A stretch of DNA of 64,000 nt from Vibrio amylolyticus (GCF_023145695.1 NZ_JAJHVV010000008.1:186001-250000); one strand, 5' to 3'. Positions 17,066 to 25,991 are shown, numbered from the stretch's first letter. Notes: generated by a model from the letters alone, not told the origin. Translations and numbers: made by a program.

Positions 17066-17980
17066 TTATAGCTCGTCAATTATCGTTTTAATCAGCGTAA
17101 ACAGGTATTCATGGTAAGGGTCGTGCCTTAATCGCTGATGAGCGTAAATTCGCACTTCTTCACTTGGAGGCTCAATACTTTCAGGGGCTTCAATTGAACT
17201 GAGCTGCGGGAATAGATTCTCTGAAAGCAAAGCTGAACACGGTAATATTGCATCACTTTCCGCCGTCACTTGTACCACTGAACTGAACACCTCTGAGCGA
17301 TAGTTCATCTGTATAGGTACATCCCTATCTGCAAGTAGTCGACTGACTAGCGTTGTCTGCTCATTCCAACCTTTTACTATGGCCGTCACCCAAGGATATT
17401 TTGCTAAATCACCCACAGACGTTGTTTTTCCAACCAAAGGGTGGTCATTTCTCACTAACAATTGGAAGCGGTCCACCGTTAATGGATGACTCAGGATCTC
17501 TTTAGGAACGTCCAACGGATAATAGTTAACCGCGAAATGCAGTTCCCCTTTAATCAATTTGCTCACCGTTGACGAGCCCCAACTCTCCACTTCCAATTGA
17601 ATATCAGGCGCAATAGTTTGCAACTTTAAATGCAGTTTTGCAGGCAATGTTAAGGCCAAAAACGAGTTCATCGCAATACGTAATCGACCCGATTTTTTCG
17701 AAATATCAAACTCTTCCAACGAGTCAATTCCATGGGATAACTGATTCAAAGACTCTGGAATGATCAACGCTAAACGAGCCGCCATAGACGTTGGCGTAAG
17801 CCCGTCTCGAGTCTTAATAAAAAGAGGATCGTCAAAATGGTCTCTCAATCTCGCTAACGATCGACTCACGGATGGCTGGGCTAGATGCAAACGTTCAGCG
17901 GCTCTGCCGGTGTGCAGCTCCTCTGATAGCACTTTAAATACTCTCAGTAGGTTTAAATCCAATTGATGAAATGGTCGCAC
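17066..17980 (-). CDS. LysR-family regulator of the second alkylsulfatase
   Basis: A 304-residue regulator with an N-terminal HTH (LDLNLLRVFKVLSEELHTGRAAERLHLAQPSVSRSLARLRD) and a LysR substrate-binding domain. The start is a GTG at 17980 with GGAGGA upstream. It is divergent from the alkylsulfatase at 18132 with 151 bp between, so that operon is the likely target, possibly induced by the substrate or its product. It is related to the LysR at 2491. Confidence 0.85.
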   Translation of the reverse strand: MRPFHQLDLNLLRVFKVLSEELHTGRAAERLHLAQPSVSRSLARLRDHFDDPLFIKTRDGLTPTSMAARLALIIPESLNQLSHGIDSLEEFDISKKSGRLRIAMNSFLALTLPAKLHLKLQTIAPDIQLEVESWGSSTVSKLIKGELHFAVNYYPLDVPKEILSHPLTVDRFQLLVRNDHPLVGKTTSVGDLAKYPWVTAIVKGWNEQTTLVSRLLADRDVPIQMNYRSEVFSSVVQVTAESDAILPCSALLSENLFPQLSSIEAPESIEPPSEEVRIYAHQRLRHDPYHEYLFTLIKTIIDEL

Positions 17981-18131
17981 GTGTCTTCCTCCAAACGTTA
18001 AGCCTTTTTGATTATAACCTACACGTCATAATCAAAATAGATATTGGTAATTAGTTTGTTATTAACAATTTAGATAATCTGAATCACGTTAAGCAACACC
18101 TCTGATTTCCCGACACCTTATAGGTCTTATT

Positions 18132-19943
18132 ATGATTAAAAAGTCTGTAGTTACCGCTGCGGTTTTATTACCACTATCAGCTTTCGTCTCGGCCATGCCT
18201 GACTTGGAAAAACGTCATTATCATGATGTTGAATATTCAGCGGGTAACAGCCCTTATCAAGTAAAGCGTTATGCACCTGAATACTTTGTTAATCACGCGA
18301 ACCACTTTGAAGAAGCACTGTATCAACACCCAAGTGCCCCTATCTGGACCATTGTTGCCGAAAATGCGTTTGCATCAATTCACGTCATCGACGCACCTGA
18401 AGGTCTTATTGTTATTGATACAGGCTTAAACGAAACTCAAATGAAGCCCGTTGCGGAGCAAATCAAAAAGCTCAGTGATAAACCAATCAAAGCGGTGGTT
18501 TATACCCATGCACACGCCGACCATACTGGTGGTGTAGGTGCTTTCATCACTCCAGAACAAGTTGAAAGCGGCGAAGTAGATGTCATTGCTGACGGTAACT
18601 TCTTAAGTGCGTTTGTCTCAGAAAACTCGGCGACAGGCCCTTTGATGTTCCAGCGCGCAATGATGATGTACGGCGCGGTATTACAGCCTGAAGATCGTGA
18701 GCAGTTCACGACTGGCTGTTGCGGTCACCTTACTACAGGGCCAACCTCATTTATTGCCCCAACACGCACCGTTAATGGTAATGAAACTATTAATGTTGCT
18801 GGGCTGGAGATTCAATTTTCTCACTCGGGCGGAGAGAACTCAGGCCATATGATTGCCTACATCCCTCAATACAAAACCGTATTTACTGGTGATGAGCTAC
18901 AAGGCCCAGCGGCGCCTCAACTGCACTCACCTCGCGGCACCAAGTTCCGAGACACCGATGCATGGGTAAACGCCATTGATAACATTCGCTCATTTAATCC
19001 TGAACACATGCTGCCTGGTCACGGAAAACCAGAGTACGGCAAAGAAAACGTCGACAAAATCTTAGTGACTTATCGTGACGCGATGCAGTTCCAACACGAC
19101 CAAGCAGTCCGTCTTATCAACCAAGGTAAAGGCCCTGACGATCTTGCTAATGAAATCGTTATTCCTGACTACCTAACACTCGACCCATTCACCATCCAAA
19201 CGTACGGCAACGTGAAGACCAATGTGCGTTCTTTCTACACCGGTTACGTTTCTTGGTGGGATGGTAACCCAGCAAACCTTGATCCTCTTCCTAAAGCGGA
19301 AGAGGCTCAGAAATTAATTGAAGCAATGGGTGGTCGTGATGCTGTCATTCAACTGGCAGAACAAGCGCTAGAGAACGGCGAAATCAAGTGGTCGGTAACA
19401 CTATCAGACAAACTGGTTCGTACTGATAACGATGATGTGCAGTCACGTCAACTCAAGGCAGCCGGTTTACGTAGCCTTGGTTATGCAAGCATTAACTCGT
19501 CTAACCGCGGTTTTTACTTAGCAGGAGCAGATGAGCTTGATGGCGTTCTGAATATGCAGCTGGTTAACCAAATGGCCAAAGGTATGCTCGCCAATCCAAA
19601 TATGATTGCTGGATTTTCGACTTCCACGCTACTAGAGGGCTTGCGTTACAAAGTACTACCTGAAGCGGTTGGTGGTACAGAAACAAGCTACCAAATTCAC
19701 TTCTCCGATACAGATGAGATCTACACCGTTATCCTGCGCAATGGCATTGTTGAAATCGTAGAAGGCAAACAGGGTAAAGACGTTGTCGTCACCACGACAC
19801 GCCCTCAGTTTGATCAACTGTTTACTGGTGCAGAATCTCAGCTTAACCAAGTCGCAGAAGTAAAAGGCAGCGATGCTGACATTGAGAAATTTGGCCAAGC
19901 CTTTGATTTCAACATCTACCCTATCTCGATTGCGATTCAATAA
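18132..19943 (+). CDS. Second alkylsulfatase-family metallohydrolase
   Basis: 603 residues with a signal peptide (cleavage after FVSA). The metallo-beta-lactamase motif is YTHAHADHTGG, followed by MLPGHGKPEYG and the alkylsulfatase dimerisation region (YVSWWDGNPANLDPLP, QKLIEAMGGRDAVI) and SCP2-like C-terminus. It is a distant paralogue of the 14530 gene: the SHHWPMWG segment is replaced by LPGHGKP, so its alkyl-sulfate preference may differ (for example secondary or branched sulfates). It is divergent from a LysR gene and followed by a small secreted paralogue, repeating the layout of the first module. Confidence 0.85.
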   Translation: MIKKSVVTAAVLLPLSAFVSAMPDLEKRHYHDVEYSAGNSPYQVKRYAPEYFVNHANHFEEALYQHPSAPIWTIVAENAFASIHVIDAPEGLIVIDTGLNETQMKPVAEQIKKLSDKPIKAVVYTHAHADHTGGVGAFITPEQVESGEVDVIADGNFLSAFVSENSATGPLMFQRAMMMYGAVLQPEDREQFTTGCCGHLTTGPTSFIAPTRTVNGNETINVAGLEIQFSHSGGENSGHMIAYIPQYKTVFTGDELQGPAAPQLHSPRGTKFRDTDAWVNAIDNIRSFNPEHMLPGHGKPEYGKENVDKILVTYRDAMQFQHDQAVRLINQGKGPDDLANEIVIPDYLTLDPFTIQTYGNVKTNVRSFYTGYVSWWDGNPANLDPLPKAEEAQKLIEAMGGRDAVIQLAEQALENGEIKWSVTLSDKLVRTDNDDVQSRQLKAAGLRSLGYASINSSNRGFYLAGADELDGVLNMQLVNQMAKGMLANPNMIAGFSTSTLLEGLRYKVLPEAVGGTETSYQIHFSDTDEIYTVILRNGIVEIVEGKQGKDVVVTTTRPQFDQLFTGAESQLNQVAEVKGSDADIEKFGQAFDFNIYPISIAIQ

Positions 19944-19972
19944 TCTGACCTATCAATCATGAAGAGAGTTCA

Positions 19973-19993
19973 AGGAGTACATCGCGTGCTCCT
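19973..19993 (+). other. Hairpin between the second alkylsulfatase and its small partner
   Basis: AGGAGTAC/GTGCTCCT pairs with one G-U and a five-base loop, followed by a pyrimidine-rich stretch without a clean T run. It may act as a partial attenuator or mRNA-stabilising structure within the operon. Confidence 0.45.
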
Positions 19994-20023
19994 CTTCTTT
20001 GATTCTAATTAAGAGGTAACACT

Positions 20024-20467
20024 ATGACCCCATCAATTTGGCGACTCTTTGTTTCACTTTCAGCCTTTGTATTGCTTCCTATTTCAACCGCACAAGCTTG
20101 CGCGTTTCATATGGCTGAGCAAGACAATTTGATGTCATTTCAAACGGCCAATTATCAACACACACTCGCCTTAACCATAGAAACCAATCGCGCCCTAAAA
20201 AATGGATTGATCGAACCACTCGCGAAGCCACTCCGTGGCGAAGCAGGGTTTCGACAAATCTCTTGGTGGCTGCATCTTCTCGCTCAAGAGCTGTCGCTTA
20301 ATGAACTACCCACAAGTCAGGTCGTGATTATCGATGTGCCGCTCTGGAGTGACTACCAGCAAGGCCGTTCGAGAATGGCTGAGATAGACACGCCTATGCC
20401 CAGTAGCAGCGAGCCTATCATAGCGCTGACTCAAGCAACGCTTTATTCGCTCGTTTCTAAAAAATAG
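20024..20467 (+). CDS. Small secreted protein linked to the alkylsulfatase (paralogue B), C-terminus frameshifted
   Basis: A 147-residue paralogue of the protein at 16495: signal peptide ending AQAC, then SWWL, an IDVPLW segment, and TPMPSSSEP. The frame stops at TAG right after SLVSKK, at a run of six A. One extra A would continue as IELVQAIEQGLVRVN, ending at 20511, which aligns with the DLQTAVDLGVVQF tail of paralogue A. So either the gene carries a one-base deletion, the run was miscounted, or slippage makes both forms. It follows the second alkylsulfatase by 80 bp. Confidence 0.7.
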   Translation: MTPSIWRLFVSLSAFVLLPISTAQACAFHMAEQDNLMSFQTANYQHTLALTIETNRALKNGLIEPLAKPLRGEAGFRQISWWLHLLAQELSLNELPTSQVVIIDVPLWSDYQQGRSRMAEIDTPMPSSSEPIIALTQATLYSLVSKK

Positions 20468-20517
20468 AATTGGTTCAAGCGATAGAACAAGGGCTAGTAC
20501 GCGTGAATTAATGACAT

Positions 20518-21432
20518 TCAAATTTCATTCATGATGCCTTTACCAATATCCACAATCGTGTCTTTCATCCAACAGTAAAAAAGGTCGTTAGTTAACCCTC
20601 GACTCCAAGACAATACGACGGGCATTAACTTTAGCATTGGTAGCTCTCTACTTTGAAAGTAGCGACTATCATCAATTTCATTAATAAATTTACTAGGGCC
20701 AATCAAAAATGCCTCTGTATGCTTCAATGTCTCTAAGGCTAACCAGAGTGTCGCTTCATCTAGCAGCACTTGGTTATTCTTCACGAGGTGACTATAGGTA
20801 GCATCATGTTTATGAGAACCCCTTATTTTCACTATCGGATAGTTTTCAATCAGATTTTCTACTTTCTCGCCGCTAAACAAACGATGTTCTTTATTAGCGA
20901 TCAGCGAACTAGGTAACTCTCCAATCTGCTCACTTTCGTAATCATCGTGCCTCTCTGGCAACGTACCTAACGCAAAGTTGATCTCACCGGTGATGAGCTT
21001 ATTTATGTTTTCCTGATTCCAGCTTTTGCACGTCAAAGTGACGTTGGGGGCTTCTTGGGAAACTCGTTTTACAATTTTAGTCATCCAATGAGGACTACCA
21101 TAATCAGAAAGCATGATGGTGACACTTTGATTGACTTCGGCAAGATTCAAGGTATCAGGCGCAATCAAATCTCGAAACTGTTCACATAAGCCCGCTACCT
21201 TTTCGTGGATGCTTTTTGCTTTTTGAGTCAGTACCAATTGATTGCCCACTCTAACAAGCAGTGGGTCGTCAAACATCTCTCTCAATTTCGCCAACTGCTT
21301 ACTTACCGCTGGTTGGGTAATAAACAGCAACTCGGCACTTTTGGTAATGTGCTTCTGTTCAAGAAGAACAAGCAACGTTTTCAATAAGTTGAAATCAAGC
21401 TCTCTCAGAGCGGTTAACTCATCATTCCTCAA
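20518..21432 (-). CDS. LysR-family regulator next to the arylsulfatase
   Basis: 304 residues from a TTG start preceded by a G-rich site; no ATG lies near the HTH. The HTH runs LDFNLLKTLLVLLEQKHITKSAELLFITQPAVSKQLAKLRE, followed by a LysR effector domain. It is divergent from the arylsulfatase gene at 21535 (about 100 bp apart), so sulfatase and maturase expression is the probable target. Its stop lies seven bases beyond the restored end of the frameshifted paralogue B, which it meets tail to tail. Confidence 0.85.
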   Translation of the reverse strand: MRNDELTALRELDFNLLKTLLVLLEQKHITKSAELLFITQPAVSKQLAKLREMFDDPLLVRVGNQLVLTQKAKSIHEKVAGLCEQFRDLIAPDTLNLAEVNQSVTIMLSDYGSPHWMTKIVKRVSQEAPNVTLTCKSWNQENINKLITGEINFALGTLPERHDDYESEQIGELPSSLIANKEHRLFSGEKVENLIENYPIVKIRGSHKHDATYSHLVKNNQVLLDEATLWLALETLKHTEAFLIGPSKFINEIDDSRYFQSRELPMLKLMPVVLSWSRGLTNDLFYCWMKDTIVDIGKGIMNEI

Positions 21433-21534
21433 GGTTATACCCCCAATAAAAATAAATCACTTCAAATTATAGCAAACTAAACTATATTTCCTAGTATAGA
21501 AAGAGCAAGCAAGAACCAACCGCAGGAGTTAATC

Positions 21535-22989
21535 ATGCAAAAGAAAACCATACTCGCAACCGCACTAGCAGGGGCGATGCTACCGTCGATTTCAGTTGCC
21601 TCACAAGATCAGCCTAACGTTGTCGTTATGATGGTCGATAATTTGGGCTTTGGTGAATTACAGTCTTACGGAAGTACTCGCGGAGTTGCAACGCCAAACT
21701 TGGATCAGTTAGCAGAAGAAGGAATCCGGTTAACCAACTTCAATGTAGAACCTCAATGTACACCCACACGTTCCGCGTTCATGACGGGGAGACGCCCACT
21801 AAGAACAGCGACAACAGAAGTCGTCTGGGGAATGGAATATGGCATGGTGAACTGGGAAGTTACCATGGCAAATAAATTCAAAGAGCAAGGTTACAATACA
21901 GCAATGTATGGCAAGTGGCACTTAGGTGATACTGAAGGCCGTACTCCGTTAGACCAAGGGTTTGATGACTTTTTTGGCGTATTAAATACCTCAGATGAAT
22001 CCGTTTATTCTTCGCAATTACACTTTGACAAAGAAGATGGCAACATCCCCCAAATTCAAGACACTATCGATGGAAAGATCAAAGATGTTAAAGACTTTGA
22101 CCTTGAGACACGACGTACCATTGATGGAGAAATCACTGACCGAGCCATTAAATACATCAATGCTCAGTTAGAATCTGGAAGCCCATTCTTTACGTTTGTC
22201 TCATTTACGCAGCCACATCTACCAACACTCCCCCACCCTGACTTTATAGGAGTAACAGGAAAAGGAGATTATGCAGACGTTCTTCATGAGATCGATTATC
22301 GAGCAGGTCAGGTGATTGATACCATCACAGAAGCAGGCGCTCGCGAAGATACGTTAATTATTTGGCTATCGGATAACGGGCCAGAGTGGCACTACCCTCA
22401 CCATGGTACGGCTGCTCCATGGCGTGGAAGCTACTTCACGGCTTTAGAAGGTTCAATTCGAGTGCCATTTATTGCGTCTATGCCTGGCACAATCAAAGAG
22501 AACAACGTAAGTAGCGAGATTGTACATGTAGCGGATGTCATGCCTAGCCTTGGAGAGTTGGTTGGTTATGAGATGCCAACCGATCGCCACATTGATGGTA
22601 TTAGTCAGTGGAAATTCTTAAAGGGAGAGATAGAACAGTCAAACCGTGACGGTTTTTACATCAGCAATGGCCAGATTATTCAGGCTTATAAATGGAATGA
22701 TTGGAAACTACACTTCTACGATCAAGACATCATGCCTGAAGCACCTAAAAAGCGGCAGATCCCGGCAATCTATGACCTATCGAGTGACCCACAAGAGATG
22801 TATGACTTACGCGCCGATGGGGTACGTATTCTACCGCCAGTGATCAAGCGAGTAGTAGAGGCTAAACAAAACCTGGCACAAAGTTGCGACACAATTCCTT
22901 TCCCAGCTCCAAAAGGATACGTACCCGACTGTAAAGGCGCTGATTTTAGTAACTACGTGCCAGATGGGTATCGTAAGGCTGAAAAATAA
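21535..22989 (+). CDS. Arylsulfatase (Cys-type, formylglycine-dependent)
   Basis: A periplasmic or exported sulfate-ester hydrolase of 484 residues. After the signal peptide (cleavage near SVAS), the metal-binding VVVMMVDNLGFGE segment is followed by the sulfatase signature C75-T-P-T-R, whose cysteine is converted to formylglycine. Later metal and substrate motifs include MYGKWHLGD and LSDNGPEW. The Cys-type signature and the downstream radical-SAM maturase agree. The natural substrate could be a sulfated algal polysaccharide fragment or aryl sulfate; the sequence does not say which. Confidence 0.9.
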   Translation: MQKKTILATALAGAMLPSISVASQDQPNVVVMMVDNLGFGELQSYGSTRGVATPNLDQLAEEGIRLTNFNVEPQCTPTRSAFMTGRRPLRTATTEVVWGMEYGMVNWEVTMANKFKEQGYNTAMYGKWHLGDTEGRTPLDQGFDDFFGVLNTSDESVYSSQLHFDKEDGNIPQIQDTIDGKIKDVKDFDLETRRTIDGEITDRAIKYINAQLESGSPFFTFVSFTQPHLPTLPHPDFIGVTGKGDYADVLHEIDYRAGQVIDTITEAGAREDTLIIWLSDNGPEWHYPHHGTAAPWRGSYFTALEGSIRVPFIASMPGTIKENNVSSEIVHVADVMPSLGELVGYEMPTDRHIDGISQWKFLKGEIEQSNRDGFYISNGQIIQAYKWNDWKLHFYDQDIMPEAPKKRQIPAIYDLSSDPQEMYDLRADGVRILPPVIKRVVEAKQNLAQSCDTIPFPAPKGYVPDCKGADFSNYVPDGYRKAEK

Positions 22990-23042
22990 TCACTTGTAGC
23001 GTTCAATGGTTCTTATGAATCGATAATCAAAACATTCTAACC

Positions 23043-23068
23043 TTAGGCAGGGCTTACTCCCTGCCTAA
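23043..23068 (+). other. Perfect hairpin between the arylsulfatase and its maturase
   Basis: A ten-base-pair stem TTAGGCAGGG/CCCTGCCTAA with a six-base loop and no T run after it, 17 bases before the maturase ATG. It is better explained as an mRNA processing or stability element, or a translation-tuning structure, than as a terminator. Confidence 0.55.
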
Positions 23069-23084
23069 CAACTGGGGCAATAGT

Positions 23085-24284
23085 ATGGAAGTTTCTAAAT
23101 CAGTTCATGTGATGAGTAAACCCACTGGTTCAGTGTGCAATTTAGATTGCGATTACTGTTTTTATTTAGAAAAAGATAAGCTTTACCCAGATCGAAACAG
23201 CAATTGGAAGATGTCAGACGCCACTCTTGAGGTATACATAAAACAGCATATTGAAGCTCAATATACCCAGCACGTCACCTTTGCTTGGCAAGGTGGGGAG
23301 CCACTGATGATGGGCATTGAATTTTTCCAAAAGGCACTGCTGTTGCAACAAGTGTACGCCAATGGAAAATCAATAGAGAACACACTACAAACCAACGGCT
23401 TATTGCTTAATGATGAGTGGTGCAAACTTTTTAAAGAGCACCATTTTTTAATCGGTATCTCCGTTGATGGACCAGAACATCTGCACGACAAATACCGTAC
23501 CAATCGTTCAGGAAAAGGCTCATATCAAAAAGTAAAACAAGCTATTCAATTATTACAAACACACCAAGTGGAATTTAATACTTTAACCGTCGTTGGTCGC
23601 CATAATGTGGATCATGGGCTAGAGGTCTATCAGCACCTTAAATCACTAGGAAGTCATTATCACCAGTACATTCCATTAGTAGAAAGGTCAGCAACCAAGC
23701 CTACTGTTCAAGGCATTTATCTAGTAAGCCCTGAACATGAAATACAAGCACAGGTCACCGAGTGGAGTGTGGACTCACTAAAATTTGGACAGTTCCTATC
23801 TGAGATCTTTGAATACTGGGTAAAGCACGATGTTGGCAGCGTCTTTGTCCCTTATTTTGAAAATACTCTGGCAGGCTGGTCTAATGAAAAAGGCTCAATG
23901 TGTACATTAGCGCCTCGCTGTGGCAGTGCGTTCGCACTGGAATCCAATGGCGATGTTTATAATTGTGACCATTACGTTTATCCCGAATTTAAACTGGGGA
24001 ATATTCATAGCAAATCTATTGGGGAAATGAACTTTAGCCAGCAAAACTATCAGTTTGGAATCAAGAAAAAAGACATCAACTCAAAATGCTCTAACTGCAA
24101 ATATCTGAAGCTTTGCAATGGCGGTTGCCCTAAGCAACGCTTTATTCCAAGAATAGGAGAAAGTGCTCACAACTACCTGTGTGAAGGTTATGAATATTTT
24201 TTCTCTCATAGTGAAGTAAAAATGAAACAGATGCGTGATTTATGGGTATCGGGAAAATCGCCTATCGAAATAATGCACATTTAA
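23085..24284 (+). CDS. Anaerobic sulfatase-maturating enzyme (radical SAM)
   Basis: Converts the active-site Cys or Ser of sulfatases to formylglycine. The 399-residue protein has the radical-SAM cluster motif CNLDCDYC near residues 18-25, then the WQGGEP and SVDGP motifs. The C-terminal SPASM cysteines (CTLAPRC, CDHYVYP, CSNCKYLKLCNGGC, YLCEGY) bind two auxiliary 4Fe-4S clusters. It sits 95 bp downstream of the Cys-type arylsulfatase on the same strand, so the two form a substrate-enzyme pair. It may also serve other sulfatases in the genome. It does not act on the neighbouring zinc alkylsulfatases, which need no formylglycine. Confidence 0.92.
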   Translation: MEVSKSVHVMSKPTGSVCNLDCDYCFYLEKDKLYPDRNSNWKMSDATLEVYIKQHIEAQYTQHVTFAWQGGEPLMMGIEFFQKALLLQQVYANGKSIENTLQTNGLLLNDEWCKLFKEHHFLIGISVDGPEHLHDKYRTNRSGKGSYQKVKQAIQLLQTHQVEFNTLTVVGRHNVDHGLEVYQHLKSLGSHYHQYIPLVERSATKPTVQGIYLVSPEHEIQAQVTEWSVDSLKFGQFLSEIFEYWVKHDVGSVFVPYFENTLAGWSNEKGSMCTLAPRCGSAFALESNGDVYNCDHYVYPEFKLGNIHSKSIGEMNFSQQNYQFGIKKKDINSKCSNCKYLKLCNGGCPKQRFIPRIGESAHNYLCEGYEYFFSHSEVKMKQMRDLWVSGKSPIEIMHI

Positions 24285-24386
24285 ACGACGTTTTCGATAA
24301 GTGATAAGCGTCACTACCCATCACCTATTTCAATTAGTAACGCGATCACGTATCGTCGAGCCACAATTGTGTAGGAGGCTCTTTGT

Positions 24387-24947
24387 ATGAAATGTTCTGT
24401 ATTTATCGCAACAAGCTTTGATGGATTTATCGCAACTAAAGATGGTGGCGTTGATTGGTTACACTCTTGTGGCAACCAAGTCGCAGAGATGGGTGATCAC
24501 GCTGATATGGGCTTTTTCAACTACATGGCATCCATTGATTGCATGATCATGGGCCGAAAATGCATGGAAAAAATCGCCAGCATGAACCTGACTGATGAGC
24601 AGTGGCCTTATGGTGATACGCGTATTATCGTCCTCAGCAATACACTCTCTGAAGCGCCTGACAACATGAAAAGCCGAGTTGAGATGTACCAAGGCGATAT
24701 TAAAGCGTTAGTTAACAAGTTAGAGTCTGAAGGTTTTTCTCACGCTTATATTGACGGCGGAACCACCATCCAAGCGTTCTTACAGCTAGAACTCATCAAT
24801 GAACTGATCATCACTCGTGCACCACTCATTCTTGGCCAAGGTATTCCCCTATTTGGGCCAACAAGCCGCCCAATTAAGCTAGAACAAGCAAGTGCTAAAG
24901 CCTTCCCAAATGATTTTATTCAAGTCCGTTACAAGGTCAGTTACTAA
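24387..24947 (+). CDS. Dihydrofolate reductase family protein (RibD C-terminal-like)
   Basis: 186 residues with the N-terminal signature MKCSVFIATSFDGFIATKDGGVDWL, then MIMGRKCME and the YIDGGTTIQAFL nucleotide-binding segment typical of the RibD C-terminal/DHFR-like reductases found as stand-alone proteins. A strong ribosome-binding site (AGGAGG) lies upstream. It is likely an NADPH-dependent reductase, substrate unknown. It is probably not the folate enzyme itself, since these short forms usually do not replace FolA. Confidence 0.85.
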   Translation: MKCSVFIATSFDGFIATKDGGVDWLHSCGNQVAEMGDHADMGFFNYMASIDCMIMGRKCMEKIASMNLTDEQWPYGDTRIIVLSNTLSEAPDNMKSRVEMYQGDIKALVNKLESEGFSHAYIDGGTTIQAFLQLELINELIITRAPLILGQGIPLFGPTSRPIKLEQASAKAFPNDFIQVRYKVSY

Positions 24948-24994
24948 GAGTTTTGTGAAGCAATTTCAGGCGTACTTCGGCGTTATTTCAATAA

Positions 24995-25036
24995 GATGAA
25001 ACTGGAGAAACGGTTTCATCTTTCAATGAACCGTTT
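24995..25036 (+). other. Two overlapping, mutually exclusive hairpins
   Basis: Hairpin 1 pairs GATGAAAC (24995-25002) with GTTTCATC (25013-25020) and is followed by TTTC, so it can act as a weak terminator for the reductase gene. Hairpin 2 pairs AAACGGTT (25008-25015) with AACCGTTT (25029-25036). They share bases and cannot form together, an attenuator-like layout ahead of the gene at 25173. Confidence 0.45.
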
Positions 25037-25172
25037 GATATGTACTTGGTTTTGCATTGTTAAAACACATCATTTGGTTCTTATTTGAGCGAAAACAATT
25101 CTACGCTAATAGTTATAGGGCATAAAAAAGATAGACCGATAACGCAAAATGCTATCAAAAGGATATCTCACG

Positions 25173-25502
25173 ATGAAAATGAAATTCGACCGACTCAAGT
25201 TGCTGATCAATCAGCTCACGGAAACGGAAGTCTCTTCCCCCGAAACACAGGCTGTTCGCATCTATGCTTATGGCCTTTCTTATGAACTGAGTAAGGCCAA
25301 AGACGCCTCCGATCTTGATAGTAATACCTTCGAGTACATCTATCAGAGTATGCCGCTAAAAATGATAGAAAGTGCTCAAGGGCAACTTCTTCAATCTGGC
25401 CAATACTACCTAGCAGAAAAATGGCAGAAGCTTATTTCACACCTCAACCTTCGCCACCAGCGTCTTGTTGATGCTCAATGTAAGTCTCGTTTAGGTCTGT
25501 AG
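25173..25502 (+). CDS. Hypothetical cytoplasmic protein, about 109 residues
   Basis: Not recognised. From the ATG at 25173 (AAAGGA about ten bases upstream) the product is a soluble, probably all-helical protein with no signal peptide or membrane segment. Distinctive segments are VRIYAYGLSYELSKAKDA and the C-terminal LQSGQYYLAEKWQKLISHLNLRHQRLV. The frame opens earlier at 25149 but without a ribosome-binding site. It is followed by a strong bidirectional terminator. The composition looks like ordinary chromosomal coding sequence. Confidence 0.65.
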   Translation: MKMKFDRLKLLINQLTETEVSSPETQAVRIYAYGLSYELSKAKDASDLDSNTFEYIYQSMPLKMIESAQGQLLQSGQYYLAEKWQKLISHLNLRHQRLVDAQCKSRLGL

Positions 25503-25579
25503 ACGTTGCTTTATCAAACCGAGCCAACGGCACAGGCTTTACTCAAATAACTCTCACTAAACCCATCTACAGAGTAAAA

Positions 25580-25618
25580 AACCAAAAAAGCCAGCAATCA
25601 ATGCTGGCTCTTTTGGTT
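25580..25618. terminator. Bidirectional terminator
   Basis: AACCAAAA plus GCCAGCA pair with TGCTGGC plus TTTTGGTT around a short loop. It serves the convergent genes on both sides. Confidence 0.85.
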
Positions 25619-25634
25619 TAGGAATCCTATTTAT

Positions 25635-25991
25635 TTAAACAAGCTTCATCTCTTGAATGATGTCTGATGCAATTTCAGGCTTCGTGCTCGTTGGCTTTTC
25701 ATGAAGGTCTGATTTAAGCTGTCCCTTACGGTTACGTAGACCTGCTTCTAGTTTTTTCAGCGCTGCTGCAATGGCTGGGTACATGACATCGTTAGTTGAT
25801 TTCGCTGATACACGCGCACCTTCATAGTTTGTGAAAATCTCTACTTGGTGTTGACCGTGCTCTTTAGTGATGATGATGTCGCTGCTAATCAGTTGTGGAA
25901 AATGAGAGGCTACCTTGTCGAACTTACTTTCGATTTCTTTACGAGAGTCGTCATTGATTGATACATGATGTGTTTGAACATTTACTTTCAT
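25635..25991 (-). CDS. Ribosome hibernation/translation inhibitor, HPF-RaiA family
   Basis: 118 residues with the HPF/RaiA fold pattern: an N-terminal VNVQTHHVSINDDSRKEIESKFDKV, central SDIIITKEHGQHQVEIFTNYEG, and DVMYPAIAAALKKLEAGLRNRKGQ helix, followed by a flexible C-terminal tail as in RaiA rather than the long-HPF dimerisation domain. It should bind the 30S decoding region in stationary phase or stress. Compared with standard Vibrio RaiA/HPF it looks divergent and may be an additional paralogue. It is monocistronic. Confidence 0.8.
   Translation of the reverse strand: MKVNVQTHHVSINDDSRKEIESKFDKVASHFPQLISSDIIITKEHGQHQVEIFTNYEGARVSAKSTNDVMYPAIAAALKKLEAGLRNRKGQLKSDLHEKPTSTKPEIASDIIQEMKLV

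Noticed and set aside
25085..25285. 66-codon frame before the 25173 gene
   Set aside because: Non-ATG start and overlaps the better supported frame with a clear ribosome-binding site.
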